From Litoditis marina (taxonomy: Eukaryota; Nematoda; Chromadorea; Rhabditida; Rhabditidae), in NCBI GenBank assembly GCA_964036275.1, contig OZ038438.1, positions 15,173,720 through 15,237,719 on the forward strand: a stretch of DNA of 64,000 bases, written 5' to 3'. Below the pieces are notes generated by a model, which saw only the letters and a program-made list of their open reading frames with translations, had not been told where the DNA came from and did not search any database. This document shows, piece after piece, positions 13,240 through 25,800 of this stretch; position 1 is the first letter of the stretch; every line of letters begins with the position of its first letter. The position numbers were made by a program, and so were the translations under genes.

Positions 13240-15885
13240 CTGGCTTTGTATTTGTGATTAATTTCTCATGGTCAAACATTATAACGAAAGACGCCATTAT
13301 ATCCAATGAACATCAGAGTGAGGTCACACTCTAGGAAAGGTTAGCACAAAAAGTTTTTTTAAAATAGAATAGTTAGAGAACATCCACTTGCTAGACCGGA
13401 CAAATCATCCACCCTTTGCACTCAAACATTTGTTTCACTACTTTTCTCTCAACTACTTTGGTTTCCGTTTGGTGGGTGTGATGATAGGAGATTATAAATG
13501 TACACGAACAGCGCTGAATCGGAGGGAATCGAAAAAACAGACTATTCACATGTTGAGCGATAATCTACTGCAGATTCGAGCAATCGCTCATTTCATAGAT
13601 ACATGTAAATAGTACTTTCTCTTCTCCCTTTTTCACTCATTCAAAAATTTTCTACTTTTTCAATAGTATCCACAACATCTTAGCACTTCAGCACAACAGA
13701 AAAAAGAAATAATTGCGGTAAGAATTAATACACGTCGAAAAACTGCAAAAAAGCACAGCTCTTCTGAATATAATCTGTCCAAATCGAATGAAACCTAAAA
13801 GATTCTCTTCGTGATGATTTCTTTCGCCATAGGCTTGGAACGAACCAGAGTATACATGCACTTGCTTCAAATTTAAATATTTGGAATTTGGTGGGGAAGT
13901 TGAGGTGATTCGAACTGCTCGCTAATTTCGCTTTCGTTTCAGTCCACCCTTAAGGAACATGCGAGGGAAATCGAAAGGGGTCAGTACGGATACGTAGCCG
14001 CGATCCGCAAAACCAGACCCAATGCATAACCATGTATTGATTTTTCCTAACGGTTCTTCGATTATTTCTTGTTTTTAATGTACAATTGAACCCATTGAAT
14101 TTGAATTAGCAGCGAGGAATAACTCGCGAGGTTTATAGTGTTAGTGTTAACTGTTAGTTCCTTCAATGCAAGAAAACGCGAAATCGTTTCCATTTATTCG
14201 GTCAGTATTTCAGAACTAGCTTTATTCTTTTTATTTTATTTATAGTATTTTCTCGCAGTGACAAATCAAATTGTGAAACGTATATCATACTATTAGTTCT
14301 CTTTGCTCAATGATTCATGGAGCGTATTTTGTATGTGATATTTTGTAGGTAAAACTCGAGTTCCTGGTTTTCATCAAATCGAACGTTTCAATTTCTAGGT
14401 TAATGGAATGCAGAAAATTGTATTCGCCATTCCAATTAGTTCGCAGGCTGTTTGTTGAGTTGCTATACCTAGGTTGCGAGATTGATGTATAATTGAATTT
14501 TTATGCATGAGCGTGTGATAAAAGTGAAATTGTAATGGTATTTCACTTTTTTGAAGAAACATTTTCATATACAAATTGAAATGTAAACTGGGTATTACTA
14601 GTTTCAAACTGACGCGTCCATTGTTTGAACATAAATAGTATACAAACAAAGGTTAAGAAAAACTCTAATTTCTTTAATGAGACCGAGACATATTTTGATG
14701 TGAAGTTTTTTTTTTATGTTCAGTTCTAGAGCACAGAGACCCAAGTCTAGGAACAACGCCACAACCTAACAATAGATCTTCTATCCAAGTTTGGGTTATC
14801 ATGGGTCACAACTCACGATTTTTATTAAAACCAAATCAAATTAACTATTGAAAAAAACTCCATCTTCTGTGCTACTTTTAAAGAAGGATAATTTAAAGAA
14901 AAATTGATTAATTGGAAGAACAACTCAACTGAAACATTTTAACTGACATGTCCACCATGAGGAATAAACTGTACCACTACACCACTACTGCACAAGAAGA
15001 CGTTTTGACGATAATGGGATATGTACGATGATCACCGCCTCGAAACGATGCGAAGTGAAACAACAAATATGGAAAAAGTATGATTCAACTTGAACTGGTA
15101 CCAATTATATTCTTTACTTGGTTGACAGTGTAGATCTTACTAACTGTTATTTTTTCTACGCATCAAACTGTAAGGTAAACATCATCGCGTTTTCCCCAAT
15201 ACCTGTTGTTTAGCTTTTTTATCATTATTTATGTCATGCTTTTTTGTTTCTCAGATCACTAATTGTATTGCACCATCCTTTATGTATGACCAATAGTTTT
15301 CAACGAAAATTTTTTATTGTTTAATGTGGTTGTTTCGACAAATCTTTTTCCCTTGTAGTCCCCTATTTCGAGTGATCTTACTGAAAAATCATTGAGTAAA
15401 CTCATTTTATTCCGTAAATTGCACTACTTTCGCTGACTAGTGAATAGAAAGTCGAACCGAACGCCAATTTTTCCAAATTTTATGACGGAACTACCATATG
15501 TGATAGTATATCAAACTGTAGCATTTATTTATTGAAGTTTGTATCTTACTGAGAACACTTCGGTTATCAAGCCCACCATCTCTGATTCAACATGCAATAG
15601 TGCACTGCGCAGTGATCGTCTTTCTAAACTTCGCGCCTTTGTGTCTGTGGCACTGCATAGTTAGTTTCCTAGTCTTTCTTCTCGAATATCAGCATTCAAC
15701 CGATATGTATAGTACTCAAATGTTCGTCATGTTCTGCTTATAACTATGCCTTACGTCGGCTATCCTCAAGTTCAATCATTCTATAATATATTTCCTTTTA
15801 CATTGCACAAAAATTTCATTGATGTTTGCAGATATTATTGGATTCTAAATAATCTTTCCGCAGAAATAGAGAACCAGTTGAAAGA
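13240..15885. other. Intergenic region between vitellogenin B and the transporter
   Basis: AT-rich, about 2.6 kb. It holds a dispersed repeat copy at 14942-15076 and scattered short open frames without recognisable similarity. A probable spliced-leader acceptor (TCTTTCCGCAG, ending at 15863) precedes the next start codon by 22 bases. No gene is supported here. Confidence 0.6.
14942..15076 (+). repeat. Dispersed repeat with CACCGCCTCG core, copy 1
   Basis: Shares an ordered set of blocks with 40119-40266: CTGACATGTCCACCATGA, then GATATGT, then TCACCGCCTCGAAACGA followed by an A-rich AAACAACAAATATGGAAA tail. An A-rich, AAAT-repeating tail fits the 3' end of a non-LTR-derived SINE, but this is inference. 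Confidence 0.5.
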
Positions 15886-18800
15886 ATGAGAATTGCGGCG
15901 GTGGAGGTCCCACCTAAAGTGGACACCGGTTGTGGCTGGAAATGGTTAGTTTTCCGTTAACAGGTTCAGTTATTCCACTGTTTCTAAAGCTGAAAAGTAT
16001 TTTACCTATATTGGGGAACGGAAGCATTTTTCATATTTTCTAATGATTTGTATTTCATTTCTCAGCTGGTCGCCATCGTGGATTCAGAAACTAGCCACCT
16101 TCCCCTACTTTCTAGCATGTCTGTGTTTGAATGCTCTCCTACAAGGAATGATTGTAAATGGCTTTATATCAACCTCAATTAGTTCTATCGAAAAAAGGTG
16201 AGACTAATACAATATTTGTAGCCAATAGGTTACCAGGAGTCGGAAAGCCATACATTTCGGCAAACTGAGCACAAAAGCACAATTAGAAAGGAATACGCGG
16301 GCAAATCACACGATCTGCAACAAAACTTTGAGAACAGATTTTATTCAATTCAATTTCTCGAAGGGCTTCATAATTACAATGATGAATCATATATATCGGA
16401 GTGAGAGTACCCGAAAAAATAGGCGTCAATCTGGGAAAAGCTGGTGGAGGGTATTGTGTGTAGTTTGCTCTCATTCCGTAATTCAAAGTTTGATTGTTCA
16501 AACGATTGGACTAGAACTCCAATATATCTAAGATTCCAAATATTGCAATATCCCGTGAGAATGCAGGAGAGAACTGTCCAGAATTCAGATTCAATCTCTC
16601 ATCAACTAAATCTGGTGCTTTTTCGGCAACATACGATGTGGCCGTGTTTTTTATGCTAGTTCCTCTCAGTTATTTTGCTGATAAAGGTGGGTTCGCGAAC
16701 TGTGTAGAAAGAAAACCATCATTTTTACAATATTGTAATTAATGAAAATCTGTCTTTCATCTAATACAATCAGGATCACGTTATTTTCACAGAATCCTTT
16801 CAAATATTGTAAATGAGCGAAATTCTGAAAATGAACTTTCGGTGCTTACGGTGAATTTACTTTTCGGTATTCCCGAAATTTAGATGAGTCACACTTTATT
16901 CATCTTTCAAGAAAAATTCAACGAAAAACCCGTGAATCTTATCATATTGCGTCTCTATGATTGACAATTTCATGTATAGATAAACTGTACTGTTACAGTG
17001 AACAAGGTGAAAGTTATTGGTTTCGGAATGATGCTGGTAGGCCTGGGGAGTATCATGAACACTATGCCTCATTTTTTGGATGGCAATTACTCAGTCGGTG
17101 AACTGAAGTCGGATTTATGCGACGCCAGCCGATCTATGGAATGTGATCAATCTCAACGAATCAGCTCTTGGTAATTGATACAATTACTTTCTTTTACAGA
17201 ATTAAGGAGTTATGTGGTTTTCAACTCGCAATAATTTCTGTTGCTGATAGAAACCAGCATTATTTCTAAATAAAACTGACGATTGAAAAATTTTTGAAAC
17301 TGAAAATAAATTGTTATTGCTCATAGATTAAAATACCATTATTCTAACTGAAAAACGGTTTCAGGTCATACCCTGTCCTTCTATTCTCCCAAGTTCTGGT
17401 CGGAGTGGGAGCTGCACCTATATTCACATATGGCTACTCGACCATTGACGAGTTCGATTCTGTTAAAAGAACTGCTAAAAATATGGGTTCGTGCCGTTTT
17501 TCATTTCTTTGATGCGTTCAATTCAGAGCCTTGATACAAAGAAGCTCAGACATGTGTGACCCCGAACATCTCTTTTGAAGTATTTAAGAGAGGTAAAAAC
17601 ATATTATATGTTAACTGAATTTCAGCCTACTACATGGGAGCGGCAACACTCGGACCAGCTGTAGCTTTTATTGGTGGAGGACAATTACTTAATGTCTGGG
17701 GAGACGTTTTCAAAACCAGATACGAAGAGTTAGTTGATTTCGATGTTTGGTTTTCCATTCACGGTGGGTATTAATACCGCTATCCCGTTCTGCTTGTAGT
17801 TTTATCCCGTTCTGTTTCGGCCGTAGTTCGTGCACTACGGCGTATGCCGAGATCACACTACACCGAACATTTGGTCACTTCCAGTACAAGCACTCATTTA
17901 CAGCTTCGGTATAACTGGGCCGAAAGATCCGCGATGGTACGGAGCGTGGTGGCTGGGCTTCGATATTGCTGGCTTTCTCTGCATAATATGTGCCATTCCG
18001 TTGACGATGTTTCCAAGAAAACTAAAAGGTAATACCAATGATTCATGGTGACTCTTATTTCAATACCAAGCGTACATGACCTCAAATGTATTGTTTTGAT
18101 ACATGGTGGAACTACTTTGCTATTCAGGTAGTGAGATTGCACAAAAACAAGAACAACCTCGGTGTGGCAGTGTGTCCTCTGATGTAACGAAATTTTCACC
18201 AACCCTAAATTAGCGAAAAGTTTGAATAAATGAGTAATTACTCTTGTATTTTATATTCAACTACTTTCAGATACCGATTCACGGAAGAAAGGGGACATCA
18301 TTCAGACACATTCGAAACTGAATGTAGACTTTGCTGGTCACAGATTTGCTTTTCTCAAGGCATTCAAGGTTTTTATCTAATTATTTATTTGAAATGTTCT
18401 GTTCTATTTTATCATGACTTCATTCACATCTGATGTTCCTTTTACCATTCACTGACTGTAGAAAAAGACATCGAAAGCTGTGAAACAGACTCAGGTGATT
18501 TTCGAGCGTTGTTGTGAAAGTTTTTTGTTTTCCATTTCATCTTTGTTTCCAGCTTTTCCTGTTCAATCCCACTTGTATGTCACTGATTGCGATGCAAACC
18601 ATCGAGAGTTTGATCATGAATGGATACATTACTTTCATTCCGAAACTATTCGAAAATATGTTTGGATTCAGTGCTAGCTGGTCAAGCACTATAACCGGTG
18701 AGTTAACAGTATTTAGTTCGAGCAGACTACAGCGGCCTTATACAAACGGGTAGGCATGTTCAGTTATCTACAAAATCTCCACCTATAGGGGCAAATGGAG

Positions 18801-21800
18801 GAGGACAACTACCCAAAATTCGAACAGTTTCATGACATATATTATTTTTCTTAGTTGTCTTAGAGTGAGTTGTCATTTTTTCTTTCTTCTTTCTAATTAG
18901 AAATATTGATGAGAATATGCGAAGTGCAGGTGCAATCGTCGTTCCGATGGGAGTGATTGGAAGCTGGGCAGGTGGAAAAATGGCAGACTTGGTCGAAAAT
19001 AAAGTCAAGTAGGTTTCATCACTAATAGCCACGGTATATATATAGGGATCGTTCCCGAAAGAATAGGCCGGAACGATTTAAGTTGAGGTTAAATGCGTTG
19101 TTTGTAGTTTGACCTTACATGCTATCTGAGTTTTTGTTTTTAAGATTTGATTTGTTGTCTCTACTTTTTATACGAAATCACCGCAAAGCACTCGGTTAGG
19201 TCAACTTCTGGTTAACACATCTCGAATATTTTGTGACTTTTCAACTTAAGTAACCTGCCACCCGGAGAGTGAGCAACGCTATTGTTACTCAGAACTGGTG
19301 TTACTTGCCAGAACAGTGCTAGAAGCAACTTAAATGCAACTTGAATGGAAGAACGTCTGACTTTCATTCTCGAAAAAGCGTGAAACAGAGACTATGTGCG
19401 AAAACCCGTCATACGTATCATTCTAGCCGTTCGATTCGTTAGATTCATTATTATGAGCGCGAAATTTAAAAACTCATTACTAAAGCCACTAGATCCCATA
19501 ACTACTATTCATCTTTGTTTGAAATAATTTTAGACCGATACTTCACATCACTATTATTTTGGTTATACTCACTATGGGATGTTCTGTATGTCTAATGCTA
19601 CAATGTGACGAGATCAAAATTGCTGGAATTTCCAGTGGATATGACAAATTGCTGTGAGTTATTGGAAACAAGATATCCAACACGTTCAGGCAGCTTAGTA
19701 GATGAGCTTGTTCTCAAATAGCAATACTACACCTATATGACACGCAATGCTCCTTTTACTTCTATTGATCCTGCAGTAAGCATGCGTGAAAAACGTTAGC
19801 GTTGGTAAAGTTTATGGACTGTTACATTTTCCCGTATTATTTTGTTGCCGTGTCCTGACTTAGCAAGCAAGAAGGACAACACCAACAAGCAAGAAGCATA
19901 ATCAAGCTAGCATAGAATATATTACATTTTCACGTGTAATATCAGTGTGTTGTATAGTCTTTTCCATTCCTACTGAGACTCCTACAGTAGGATTTGGAAA
20001 GTTCCTGGCCGTTTTGCTCACTTACTTTTAATCGGAGATGTTCAGGATTTTCGTATCTCCTTCTCGTTCTCAGGTAGAGTAAATGTACGAGAGCTTTTTC
20101 CATGAACTACATTTTCAGCTTCACAACAGCCTTCGGAAAGTTTGTAAGATTACTGTAGGAGTCTCAGTAGGAATGTTGTGAACTATATCCTGACTCATGA
20201 AGTGCTTGTTTCAGCTCAGCTCATGTGACTCGCACCAGTGCCTTCTCTCTCACAGATACCTGTAATTCAAACTGCAATTGTGACAATATGTTCAATCCTG
20301 TTTGCACGGAAGACGGAAAACTCAGTTACTTCTCACCTTGTCATGCGGGATGTACGATCAGTATGGTGAGATCCGGAGACGCAATATTAAAACATAAAAA
20401 TATGGTCAAGTCTTTTTGCGGAAATGCAAAAATAACCCAGCGTCCTTGAGTTCAGAAACAAATTTGCCACATTGTCTGAAAGCTTTTGAATCGTCTTTGG
20501 TGACGTTCTTACTCTTCTCGACACCTACTAACAGAACAACATTAACATAGGTGCATGCCATTTCATTATGTTGCAAAAATGTCCATCGTAGTCAACCAAC
20601 CTCTGACTCCAAAAAAGGCTTCTTATGGTTAACAAGATGCTCGATAATTACAGGAAAATGTAGGAGAACGCTTGGAAAAATATAAAATTAAAGAAAAGCG
20701 ACAGCTTCGATCTTCCCTCCCTAACTTACTGTGACTGTACGATAAAGTTAAATGAATAGAAATAATGATAAGTTGCTTATATCTAAGATATTTTTTTCAG
20801 GATTCCACGACTATGCGTTATCCTTTCTGCGCGTGTGCGAATACATACAACACGAGTTCCGTGTCGGTGACCGCTGGCTGGTGCAAAACCGAGTGTCAAA
20901 GTGTGCAGGTTGGGACCATTTCTCATATTTTCCTCGTGTTCAGAACCGAATTTGATAAAATAAACAGACATTCAATGTATTTCGAAGAATTATGAATGAA
21001 TGAGTGTTCATTTCAGTACATATTCTTCGCTCTCTTCTCTTTTGTGTGTCTCTTCATTTTTGCAACTGCACCTCTCATACAATCTGCAGCCATGAGGTTT
21101 GTAGTATTGCCGTTCAATGACCTACATTTCATGCTTGATTGTTAGAACGGTTCATTTTGCAAGTAACACAGCTTATTAAGTGCCATGGATTAATGACATC
21201 GGGTAATAGTTTCCGATGTGTTTGCAAAATTGATCAAACATCACGATGGTTCTTGTTTGGTTGTTACGCTCAACTTCCATAGGGTTATTTATGGAAAAAA
21301 AACTTCTAGTGTATGGAAACCGCACAGGTGTCTCAGAGGTAGACGACGATATGTAATGATCTCTGTGCGTTTCAATGTTTGCTTCATTCAACAATACTCA
21401 TAAGAATAGTTACACATATCCAATAGGATTCCCTGTACACGTCGGTTTTTCATTTAGCTCTGTTGGAAAACATGGACTAATTACAGAATTGTTTCGTTCA
21501 ATCATCGTGATAGCTACATCTGCTTTTCTTGGCTTTGGATGAGAGCTCTGGGTACGTTGCGAGAAGTACGGTTAATTTCACGCGCAGTAGAAATACAGCA
21601 TGAGAAGGTCAAACTAGAGCTACTGAAAGATCCCAGCCCACACTCAGACACGGTTACCAGTATACAATACAGTCATAAAAGCGGTCAGCGCAAACTGACC
21701 AGAATTTTTAACGCTTATCAATTCTTCTTTGGCCAAAATTGCGAGCGATGGCACCACTTACCAAAGTTTTTCTCTGTGTGGTGTATAACTGTCTCTCAGG

Positions 21801-22875
21801 GATATCCTAATACTGATCTTATTAGTTATCGCTATGGTCGAAGAATTAACAGTTAAATCCTCGTCGAATGTCGCGCTATGTCGAACAAAAATAATGCTAT
21901 TCTGTTCAGGATCAGTACCGGGTGCTGTTCTTTTTGGATACGTGATCGACCTGACATGCCAACAATGGGTTCAATCATGTGGAGACTCCTCTAAATGCGT
22001 GCTCTATGACGCTATTGTATTGGGCCGATACATCTTCTATTTCAGTGAGTCTCAAAGAACTGTTTTTGAAACGGATACGATCCTATTGATTAGTCGAACA
22101 AAGTGAAGCGGGTGCCTAAAAACGAGTTGGGACCTGAAAAAATTTATCTAGAAATATTACTGGAAATGATTGGTAGCGTCGCGTGAGACATGTGAAATAC
22201 CACAACATTCATCAAACATTTATAGATTTCTCACGTTCTACGTGACTGTCATTAGCGGTAAAACCGATGTTCCTAACTGTTGAGAACGAAACGTATTTGT
22301 GAAAAGTTACTACTCAGATTATTAACTCATGTTGAAGTATATTTCAGCCGTCGTGACCAAATTGCTGTGCGTTTCCTCACTGTACATTACCATTCGGTCC
22401 TACACTCCGGTGGACCAAGGAGAGATATCTCTGTCCAACTCCCAAGCTCCTGTTAGTTTCCGCTCTTTTACTCACTACACACTAACAGAGTATGACAAAC
22501 CATACAATAGCAAACCATACAACTATGAAGAGAAAGATTTGCTGAAATTAATGCTGATATTGTATATTTTGTTTTCTGTTACATTCAACCCAAAAGTTGA
22601 TGAAACGTTCAACAGGAAAAGCATGACCCAATCGACTGTCGAGTTAACTTTTTGAAGGATCCTTTTTACAGTCAATAATCAATGTTTCCGTTCGTGTGCT
22701 GATAAATGTTATGATTTTATAAATGAGAATATGTAGATTTAACTTATTTCTTTAACCGTTCGCGATCCAGATGTTATTTTCCAGACAATATACTTCATTT
22801 CAGCTCAAACAATCCCAAGTCGCCGACTCCGCGTCGTGTACGAACAACAATGTTCATCAGGAATCTTCGATGTGA
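15886..22875 (+). CDS. SLCO/OATP organic anion transporter
   Basis: Twelve-helix plasma-membrane carrier of the OATP family, which moves amphipathic organic anions. Nineteen exons: 15886-15944, 16066-16197, 16589-16686, 16999-17170, 17365-17486, 17626-17728, 17904-18028, 18271-18368, 18462-18494, 18553-18697, 18930-19008, 19534-19653, 20215-20365, 20801-20908, 21017-21096, 21487-21551, 21910-22044, 22348-22451, 22804-22875. The total is 2,001 nt, exactly 666 aa. The family signature is visible as DPRWYGAWWLGF at residues 237-248. A Cys-rich Kazal-like extracellular loop runs from about residue 445 to 515 (CNSNCNCDNMFNPVC onward). The first exon follows an acceptor-like CCGCAG, consistent with trans-splicing. 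The weakest junctions are the exon 3 acceptor (GAATTCAG) and the exon 7 acceptor. The substrate cannot be read from sequence. Confidence 0.92.
17776..17887 (+). repeat. Dispersed CGCTGTGTTTGTAGTTT-family repeat, copy in OATP intron 6
   Basis: Reads CCCGTTCTGCTTGTAGTTT and ends ACACTACACCGAACATTTGG, both halves matching copies at about 30437, 32468, 57858 and 58190. Diverged from the others. Confidence 0.45.
19953..20187 (+). mobile_element. MITE-like inverted-repeat element in OATP intron 12
   Basis: About 235 bp bounded by TATAGT...ACTATA. Its inner arm CATTCCTACTGAGACTCC (about 19964) is the exact inverse of GGAGTCTCAGTAGGAATG (about 20158-20175). It lacks coding capacity. A second copy with the same ends and length lies at 60352-60587. 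A TA target site, as for Tc1/mariner derivatives, is plausible. Confidence 0.75.
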
Positions 22876-25800
22876 AAACCATTTATTTAGTTGTTTCTAC
22901 TTGTATGTGTCAAAGTTGTTAATTCGGGTCATTCGCTATGAGTGCTGCTGGTTCTAGTATGAGAACACCCTTCTCCATGAAATCTTAGGTTGTGGTATTG
23001 TGTTGTTCCGTTTATTTATTTTCTACGAAACTGTGTTTTTGACCATTATATGTACAGGTACACTGAGTGCGTTTAGAAACATTGTGATGTTGTTGTCCTG
23101 AAAGAATAATCAAAATGAAACTATTCACTATGTTCTCCCTATCTCCCTATCTCTCAACTTTTGTTTCTATCCCTATAACATCTATCTATCTGTCTCTTCT
23201 CTCTTTCTATCTCACTCTCCGCCACATTTGCATGCTAGTAGTTTTCATAATATACCAGTTTCCGTGAATAATCCCGCTGCGTAGTGTTTTGCGTAATGAT
23301 ATGCTTTGCCCATTGCGTCACACCCTTTAATAACAAGCTTCGCCAGAAAAGAACCTGAATGCAGAGACTGTTCGCATAATACTTTTGTGAATACGTGAAG
23401 CGCATTCGAATTTCGACCACCTGATCGATTCACACAAATGGTGCTGGTGGCGAGATCACTGATCTAGTTCCAATACGACCAGACTACAATAATACATTTT
23501 CACGTGTCTTTGGTTGCGCTCGTACTGTAATAATAATAATAATAATAAGTTCATTCGCATAGGTTAAACACAGTACAAATTATGAAAGTATCATGAAAAA
23601 TGATGAGAGTACCTATGGCGAATACGGATCCCAAGGGGTTGCGTGTTGAAGACGCAGTCAACTTACAAGGGAGCGTTTAATGAAAAATCGCGGAAAACGA
23701 ATACATCGTAAACAAGTAAACATGGTACAGAGAGAAGAGAAGGGGAAAACAATTACAGTAGTGTTTATGTTAAGAAACGTGGTGCTCAGATGAGAAGTGG
23801 TTTTGATTAGATTGGATAACAATCTGCTCGAATTGATTGTATAATCATTACCTGAACGACTTTAAAATATAGTTAACTGCATGAAATAATCACGCTTAAC
23901 ATAATTAATGAGATAACATGTACACGAGTGGAACAAAGCTGTAGTTTGATCTTACCATCATGAATTAAAGTAGGACGATGGACCAATCCCGACGCATCGG
24001 TTCTTTAAAATGGACTTGAAAAATGTATTGCAGTTTGAAGGGCCGAAGCGTTGGGATTGGTCCACATAATCGTTTTTTCTTCAGGCAGCAAAAATGATGA
24101 AAACGCAAGGAAAAATAACTGCAAACGGATGAGAACGAAACATCAGCTTCTGCTGCTTGGGCCAACCTCTTTCTATATTGGGAACTTGCCTTAGTTATAA
24201 TGAATAAATAAGTCGGCTTACTTTTCTGGGATGAATTTGATGTTTAAAATCTCATTGATTTCATCTTCATTTTTTCAAAGCTCACGAAACTTGGTAATGC
24301 AGAAGTTTTTGGAAGGTTTTCATCAGTCCCTCTCCATTAAATTTCCACTCTCTTGTTCTAATCATGAATTGCAAACCTGAAGGACTATATCCCTTTATTA
24401 AAAGCACTCGCGCCGATTTCCTTATTAATTCGCCGCAAACATTTGACTGTCTAATCTGTTCATTGGATAGAGATGATGCGCGTCTTATTCCAGCTAATCG
24501 TACCACTACATTCTATTATATGCCAATATTACCAATGAGAGCAAGACAATGTGATATAGAGCACGTTCTTAAACTGTTTTTTTATAAACAGTCCACTTCG
24601 CGCTCTCACCTTTGACAGTTCGCCCAATGTAGCCACGGTGATATCATTGTATGAACGACTCGTGGTTTCCGGTGCAACTAATTGGGTGTCGGTTGCGAAA
24701 ACGAATGGAGTCCCCTCTTGCTATTGCTATGATTCATTCGAACCGAGCGACAAACCCGCTTCGGAAGGTAGCATCATGTTTAGGAACTGGTATGGGCAGA
24801 AGCATTCGATAACCATGTATTCCTCCTCTCGTATAAAACGTGTTATGATATATGCATCCTCATTTCGCGCCCACTATTCGCGCAGTCTCTGAATTCATTT
24901 CCTCCCCTCTACCGGTTACCAGACTGTCCTTCACTGTTTCCGGACTCGCGCGTTCACAGAGTTTCAATCAGTGGTTCAGACCGACTTTGATGTTGGAAGC
25001 AAAGTCATTGAACTAGATTCTCCCCAATCAATTCGATACCCAAATGATATCTAGCTCGGTTTTTGAAGCTTTTACAACCTGAGAAATTTTGCTCAACCCG
25101 GTTTCACAGTTGATTTTAGGAGATGCTCGGGAAAAAAGGACTTCAGAGATGACACACGTCTTCAAACGTTGTACACCTGTTTCCCCATGGGTGGCCACGT
25201 AGGAATGCACGCAGGTGCTCATCCGCTCCATATACCACAATTGTTCTCTGCAGATTTATAATGATTCATTTTGACATACCTGGGAGGAGCAGTCAAATTA
25301 GTGGTTTTCTAAGTGTGATTCCTAGTTATCAATGATCCTATCAACAACCGCTTTCTGCTATTTCCAATATAGCAATATTCTAGTACTTATCAAAATGTTT
25401 ATTTGAAAAAACTTACTTTTGCACATTTGGATTTTCTACGAATATTTGCCTGTTTTACATGAGTCGGATCCAACTTATGAGTAGATCGAGCGTTTCCCAT
25501 ATATCATTTATCACATATTTCATTGTTCTCAAACTATGTTTGTTGTTATTCTACTTAGTAGTACTTACTCGTATTGTCGTGAACATTTATTTGAAGAGCG
25601 AGTTTGAAGTTGTTTACAATCGTTCCAGTAACGAAATACAATATAGTTGACAATTGTTCTCTAGAACCTCCGTCGCACTGTTTTCCAATATATCATTTCT
25701 TTACATATTAGTTAGATTAGTTAGAGATAAAGTTGAGATAATGAGAGAGATAGCGTGAGTGATGGGAATGAGAAGGAGAAAAGTCCGAGGGTGCACGGCT

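Noticed and set aside
13941..14027. Possible terminal exon after TTTCAG encoding STLKEHAREIERGQYGYVAA...
   Set aside because: A single 28-codon open stretch with no partner exon upstream in phase; that length open by chance is common.
24364..24892. Two plus-strand frames of 83 and 84 codons
   Set aside because: No recognised domain, overlapping antisense frame of equal length, and no splice signals joining them.
25459..25650. 63-aa hydrophobic frame that could be a small membrane protein
   Set aside because: Surrounded by AT-rich DNA, where Phe/Leu/Ile-rich frames arise by chance; no leader acceptor or similarity.
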